Source: Candidatus Dormiibacterota bacterium
GTDB taxonomy: Bacteria > Chloroflexota > Dormibacteria > Aeolococcales > Aeolococcaceae
Direction of reading: 5' to 3'
Assembly: GCA_019236085.1 (NCBI GenBank)
Contig: JAFAJR010000184.1
Coordinates: 1-10,053 of the forward strand
DNA: 10,053 nt
Shown in pieces: positions 7,280 through 10,053 of this stretch. Position numbers and translations under genes: made by a program. The stretch's first letter is position 1. Each line of letters begins with the position of its first letter. The notes under the pieces were generated by a model that saw only the letters and a program-made list of their open reading frames with translations, was not told the origin of the DNA and searched no databases.

Positions 7280-7323
7280 GCCAGGGCCGGACGTCACCCG
7301 GGCTGGGGCCAACCGGCCCTGGC
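7280..7323. promoter_or_regulatory. Operator-like dyad in the divergent porC / hemerythrin promoter
   Basis: GCCAGGGCCGG (7280-7290) and CCGGCCCTGGC (7313-7323) form a perfect 11-bp inverted repeat with a 22-base spacer. Within it are two boxes with the GGGAC-N4-GTCCC layout: GGGCC-GGAC-GTCAC (7284-7297) and GGGCC-AACC-GGCCC (7306-7319), 22 bases apart. The dyad lies 35 bases before porC and 59 before the hemerythrin start, so one regulator could serve both directions. The DosR/DevR-like identity is inferred from layout only. Confidence 0.5.
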
Positions 7324-7382
7324 GAAATCGAGCGAGGCGCAGGAGCGTTCTCATCGATCCATCGGTGCCTTGGAGAACGACG

Positions 7383-7907
7383 ATGAGCGGAATCGAGAGC
7401 ATCACGCACCAGAACGAAAAGCTGCACACGGGCATCGATACGGTGGCCGCGTTGCGCGACCACCTGGCGGAAATGACCTCGGACGAAGTGCGGGATGCAT
7501 TGGACACCGCGCTGGCTTTCTTTCGTCACGAGGTAGCACCGCACGCGCGAGCCGAGGAACGCGTCTTTTATCCCGAAGTCTCGCGGGTGCTGGGCATCGA
7601 GCTCGGTGAGCGCATGGTGGGTGAACACCGCTACATCGGCAGCCTCGTCGGCGACGTGACCGAGCTGCGCCACCGCATCGCCGTCGACGGCATGGTGCCA
7701 ACCGAGCTGTATGGCGCACTGAGCAATCTCATCGACATGGTTCGAGCGCACCTGCGTCTGGAGGCGGAGGTGCTGCAGCGGATGGGCGAGGGCAAGCTCA
7801 GCGAATCAGAGCTGTACTTCCTCTACGAGCGCATGGAAAACGCCGAATTCGACGCGGTGAGCGGTCTGTCGTCCCCATCGGGCGACCAGGTAACGACTAT
7901 CCGCTAA
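7383..7907 (+). CDS. Hemerythrin-like (HHE) diiron protein, 174 aa
   Basis: A four-helix-bundle hemerythrin domain that binds a diiron centre; roles in this family include O2, NO or peroxide handling. The ligand pattern is H15, then H54xxxE58 in the run FFRHEVAPHARAEERVFYPEV (46-66), then H82 in GEHRYIG, then H123xxxE127 in RAHLRLEAEVL. This is the H-HxxxE-H-HxxxE form, not the HxxxH third helix of classical hemerythrin. Further His residues (9, 27, 49, 97) could take part. The start at 7383 has GGAGA eight bases ahead; an in-frame ATG far upstream at 7008 would run antisense through porC and is discounted. Residues beyond about 155 look like a disordered tail. It is divergent from the oxidoreductase operon, hinting at oxygen protection or sensing. 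No terminator is evident after it. Confidence 0.9.
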   Translation: MSGIESITHQNEKLHTGIDTVAALRDHLAEMTSDEVRDALDTALAFFRHEVAPHARAEERVFYPEVSRVLGIELGERMVGEHRYIGSLVGDVTELRHRIAVDGMVPTELYGALSNLIDMVRAHLRLEAEVLQRMGEGKLSESELYFLYERMENAEFDAVSGLSSPSGDQVTTIR

Positions 7908-7959
7908 GACTGGCCGCGGATGGCGTCGCTTCGCAGGCAGGGATCCGTCGGAGTCCTCG

Positions 7960-8003
7960 CCGGCCAAAGGTCCCACGAAATCGGGGTCATCGGTCCCTAC
8001 CGA
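7960..8003. promoter_or_regulatory. Tandem DosR-like boxes before the membrane protein gene
   Basis: GGGTC-ATCG-GTCCC (7984-7997) fits the GGGAC-N4-GTCCC palindrome in nine of ten arm bases. A weaker box CGGCC-AAAG-GTCCC (7961-7974) lies 23 bases before it in the same register. The 21 bases from 7983 match the 21 bases from 7305, in the porC/hemerythrin promoter, at 15 positions. The nearer box ends about 115 bases before the ATG at 8113, which would fit a site near the -35 region of a promoter with an untranslated leader. Regulator identity is inferred. Confidence 0.5.
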
Positions 8004-8112
8004 TCAGTTTCCGACGCCTCTGTGGAGCGGTACCGCCGTATGGCGACGATGGTTGCGACAACAGGGCCGACCGACAGGGCCGAACCCCGAACAAAACAAG
8101 GAGGAACAGGAC

Positions 8113-8697
8113 ATGACAAGAGGAATTCGGTGGAGGATCTTCGTGCTGCAGATCGGGCTGATCGGGATCCTCGGCTTCGTGAGCGGCTTCGCCTTCTGGG
8201 CGAGCAACTTCGCGAACGGCTGGGTGACGACGCAGCTCAGCGAGCAGCAGATCACATTTCCCGCGGCGAGCTCGCCCGCGATCACCGCGCTCCCAGCGGC
8301 TGATGCGGCTGCGATGAGTGTGTATGCGGGACAGACCATGACCACCGGCGCCCAAGCCGAGACCTATGCGGACCACTTCATCGCGGTGCATCTGCAAGAG
8401 ATCGGCGGCGGCAAGACGTACGCGCAGTTCCCGCCGACGGGGCTGACCCCGGCGCAGACAGTGCAGAAGGCTGAGCTGTTCCAGGGCGAGACCCTGCGCG
8501 GCCTGCTGCTCAACGCCTACGGCTGGTCCCAGGTCGGAATGTTCGCCGGCTACGCGGGCATCGGCCTGGCAATCGCCTCGTTCGCAGTGCTGCTGGCGTT
8601 CATTTTCGAGATCGTGATGTGGCGGCGCTCCGCCACCAGGGCGGTTTCGGTGGACGCTCAGTCAGGTCCCTATCCGGCCCGTGTCAAGGCGGCCTGA
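8113..8697 (+). CDS. Uncharacterised protein with two membrane segments and an outer loop, 194 aa
   Basis: Predicted inner-membrane protein. The first hydrophobic segment (about 9-31, FVLQIGLIGILGFVSGFAFW) follows a basic start, MTRGIRWR, and acts as a signal anchor. A polar loop of roughly 110 residues (32-139) should lie outside, and the second segment (about 143-169) precedes a basic cytosolic tail starting RRSATR. The loop holds YADHFIAVHLQEIGGGKTYAQ (85-105) and FQGETLRGLLLNAYGW (123-138). I believe these recur in a family of actinobacterial proteins without a known role, some carrying a misleading dioxygenase LigA name. No enzyme motif is seen. The start at 8113 is firm: AAGGAGGA lies seven to eight bases ahead. 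It is preceded by DosR-like boxes and followed by a strong terminator. Confidence 0.85.
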   Translation: MTRGIRWRIFVLQIGLIGILGFVSGFAFWASNFANGWVTTQLSEQQITFPAASSPAITALPAADAAAMSVYAGQTMTTGAQAETYADHFIAVHLQEIGGGKTYAQFPPTGLTPAQTVQKAELFQGETLRGLLLNAYGWSQVGMFAGYAGIGLAIASFAVLLAFIFEIVMWRRSATRAVSVDAQSGPYPARVKAA

Positions 8698-8700
8698 GCG

Positions 8701-10053
8701 CTAGTCGCGTCGGCCAGACGGCCCGCCGGTTCCGGCGGGCCGTCTTTTTTGTGCGTCTGGTCTTCCCGCCGTCGACGCAGAGGAGTTGCGCTGCACCTGC
8801 TGTCCCACGCGCTGCAGCAGCGCTGCGTACAACCCCTCATAGGTCGACGCCACCACATCGATGCCGCAGAAGCCGCGTAGTGATCGAAAGTTGTCCTCGA
8901 GCTGCTGCTGCTCCCGGGGGTGATCGAGCAGCACGGCCACAGCGGCAAGTGCCGCGTGTGTCATGCGATCCGGGGCGACCTCATGCAGACCGCCGAAGCC
9001 GTCGAGTCGCCGCAACTCCGCCGTGTCGCCGAGCGAGATGACGTGAGGGATATGCGCCGCGACAAACCGCTTGAACACGGGATACTCCAGCACCACCAGC
9101 GACCGCCTCGCCCACACCGCTTCAATCGCCTGGTTGCCGAATCCCTCATGCTCCGGCGGATAGCAGACAATGTCCATAGAGCCGTACGTGCCATAGAACG
9201 GCACGTGTTGGGTGTCGCCCAGCTGCAGGCGCCTGTCCGGCACCACGATGTCGCCGCCATACACCACAGTGACACCCAGGTGCCGTGCGTAGTCGAGCAC
9301 GCGGTCGAGATACACGCGGTTGTCCTCGAGGTCCTCTCCCTGAGGCAGTAGCAGAACGATACGGCGCGACGCGTCGAACTGGCGACGCAGCGGCCCCAGG
9401 CCTTCGGTCGCGTTCTCGAGCTCGCTGCGCTGGGTCTCCAGCGCGGCGGTGAACTGGACCGCGAGCTCGATCGCCTTGTTGATCGCAATGCGGGCGGGCA
9501 TGGCGACGACAAGGTCGTTCCGCATCACCGTTGCCGTATCGCCTGTCAGCACGCGGAGCCGGCGGCGGAAGCTGATGTCGTCGATCTCTGGCAGGGCGCG
9601 GTCGAAGTCGAACCCGTCGGGCACCACCGTACCGTCGATGCCCGTGCGGTGACGCAACGCATCTGCGGCAATGGGATTGATGAGGACGTGGGTCGCGTTG
9701 GGCAGCGGTGGGACCATCACACGGTCGAGCTGCGCCTGCACCGCCTCATAGGGCGTGATGAAGCTGCGTGCGTTCGGTCCTTCCCAATAAAGGTCGTGGT
9801 GCTGCAGCAGGAAGGCGAGGTCGGGACGCCGAAGCGCGAGATCATGCAAAGCGATCGACGCCGGCAGATTGTACGGCAGCGACATGAGATTGCGCACATG
9901 GAGCAGCTGCACACCCTGTGAATCGACGTAACGTTCGATCATGTCGCCAATCGCCTGCGCTCGCTCGAGCACGATGCGCAGCACCGCACTCGCGACCTCT
10001 GAAACCACAGCCTGTCCTGGGCCGGGAAACAGCTGCTCCCGCAGCGTGACTGC
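8701..10053 (-). CDS. Glycosyltransferase, family-4-like, 5' end outside the window
   Basis: Nucleotide-sugar transferase of the GT-B fold, probably family 4. Of 450 visible residues, the first run AVTLREQLFPGPGQAV and stay open to the edge, so the N-terminus lies outside; the GTG at 10008 is not taken as the start. Seen, counting from that GTG: LLHVRNLMSLPYNLPASIALHDLA (35-58), LLQHHDLYWEG (67-77), the VVPDGFDFDR hinge (128-137), RIVLLLPQGEDLEDNR (216-231), VVYGGD (248-253), and the family-4 EX7E motif EGFGNQAIE (E288 and E296). The acceptor and sugar cannot be read. The last 30 or so residues are low-complexity and are encoded across the terminator hairpin of the convergent gene, so they are probably a dispensable tail. 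The stop at 8701 is three bases from the opposite gene's stop. It seems unrelated to the redox genes. Confidence 0.85.
   Translation of the reverse strand, partial: AVTLREQLFPGPGQAVVSEVASAVLRIVLERAQAIGDMIERYVDSQGVQLLHVRNLMSLPYNLPASIALHDLALRRPDLAFLLQHHDLYWEGPNARSFITPYEAVQAQLDRVMVPPLPNATHVLINPIAADALRHRTGIDGTVVPDGFDFDRALPEIDDISFRRRLRVLTGDTATVMRNDLVVAMPARIAINKAIELAVQFTAALETQRSELENATEGLGPLRRQFDASRRIVLLLPQGEDLEDNRVYLDRVLDYARHLGVTVVYGGDIVVPDRRLQLGDTQHVPFYGTYGSMDIVCYPPEHEGFGNQAIEAVWARRSLVVLEYPVFKRFVAAHIPHVISLGDTAELRRLDGFGGLHEVAPDRMTHAALAAVAVLLDHPREQQQLEDNFRSLRGFCGIDVVASTYEGLYAALLQRVGQQVQRNSSASTAGRPDAQKRRPAGTGGPSGRRD
8716..8750 (+). terminator. Rho-independent terminator after the membrane protein gene
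   Basis: GACGGCCCGCCGG (8717-8729) pairs perfectly with CCGGCGGGCCGTC (8732-8744) around TT, with one more A-T pair outside, and then six T (8745-8750). It lies 18 bases after the stop of the membrane protein gene. The minus-strand side has no T-run, so it works mainly for the plus strand. It lies inside the last codons of the convergent glycosyltransferase frame. Confidence 0.92.

Noticed and set aside
7008..7382. Upstream extension of the hemerythrin frame by 125 codons
   Set aside because: It runs antisense through porC and through the divergent promoter; the ATG at 7383 has GGAGA at proper spacing and starts the domain.
8053..8112. Earlier in-frame start for the membrane protein, adding 20 residues
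   Set aside because: It would put a polar stretch before the signal anchor and place AAGGAGGA inside the gene; that ribosome site clearly serves the ATG at 8113.
1..10053. tRNA, rRNA, CRISPR array, insertion sequence or prophage genes
   Set aside because: No cloverleaf, regular spaced repeats, transposase motifs or terminal repeats were seen on reading both strands.

Overview
The window is GC-rich, densely coded and organised in short overlapping operons, which fits an actinobacterium, quite possibly a mycobacterial relative. The malic enzyme reads closely like the large NAD-type enzyme Mez of Mycobacterium tuberculosis as I remember it. The organism call is inference; there is no rRNA or tRNA gene here to anchor it.

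Layout. (1) 80-2093, plus strand: a small unknown protein followed by a full-length malic enzyme. A perfect 20-bp palindrome and a six-codon reading frame lie just before the malic enzyme start. (2) 2094-2314: a convergent intergenic region with a long inverted repeat and one copy of a recurring regulatory-like motif. (3) 7244 down to 2315, minus strand: a tight five-gene operon for a 2-oxoacid:ferredoxin oxidoreductase, probably pyruvate. It encodes gamma, alpha and beta subunits, a GltD-like flavoprotein fused to a two-cluster ferredoxin domain, and a split-barrel (PPOX-fold) flavin/F420-type protein. Three of the four junctions overlap and the other is 11 bp. (4) 7245-7382: a divergent promoter region with an 11-bp perfect inverted repeat. 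(5) 7383-7907, plus: a hemerythrin-like diiron protein. (6) 8113-8697, plus: an uncharacterised protein with two membrane segments, ending in a strong terminator at 8716-8750. (7) 8701 to the window end, minus: a family-4-like glycosyltransferase, 5' end cut off, converging so tightly that the terminator lies inside its last codons.

How it may work together. Malic enzyme makes pyruvate and NAD(P)H. The oxidoreductase would convert pyruvate to acetyl-CoA, CO2 and low-potential electrons, and the GltD-ferredoxin fusion could pass these to NAD(P). Hemerythrin-like proteins bind O2, peroxide or NO-type ligands, which would suit a neighbour of an oxygen-sensitive iron-sulfur enzyme. Three promoter regions, plus one convergent gap, carry related short motifs. 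Several fit the GGGAC-N4-GTCCC layout of DosR/DevR-type hypoxia boxes. My working reading is a low-oxygen central-carbon and redox module under a DosR-like regulator. The genes are seen directly; the common regulation is inference.
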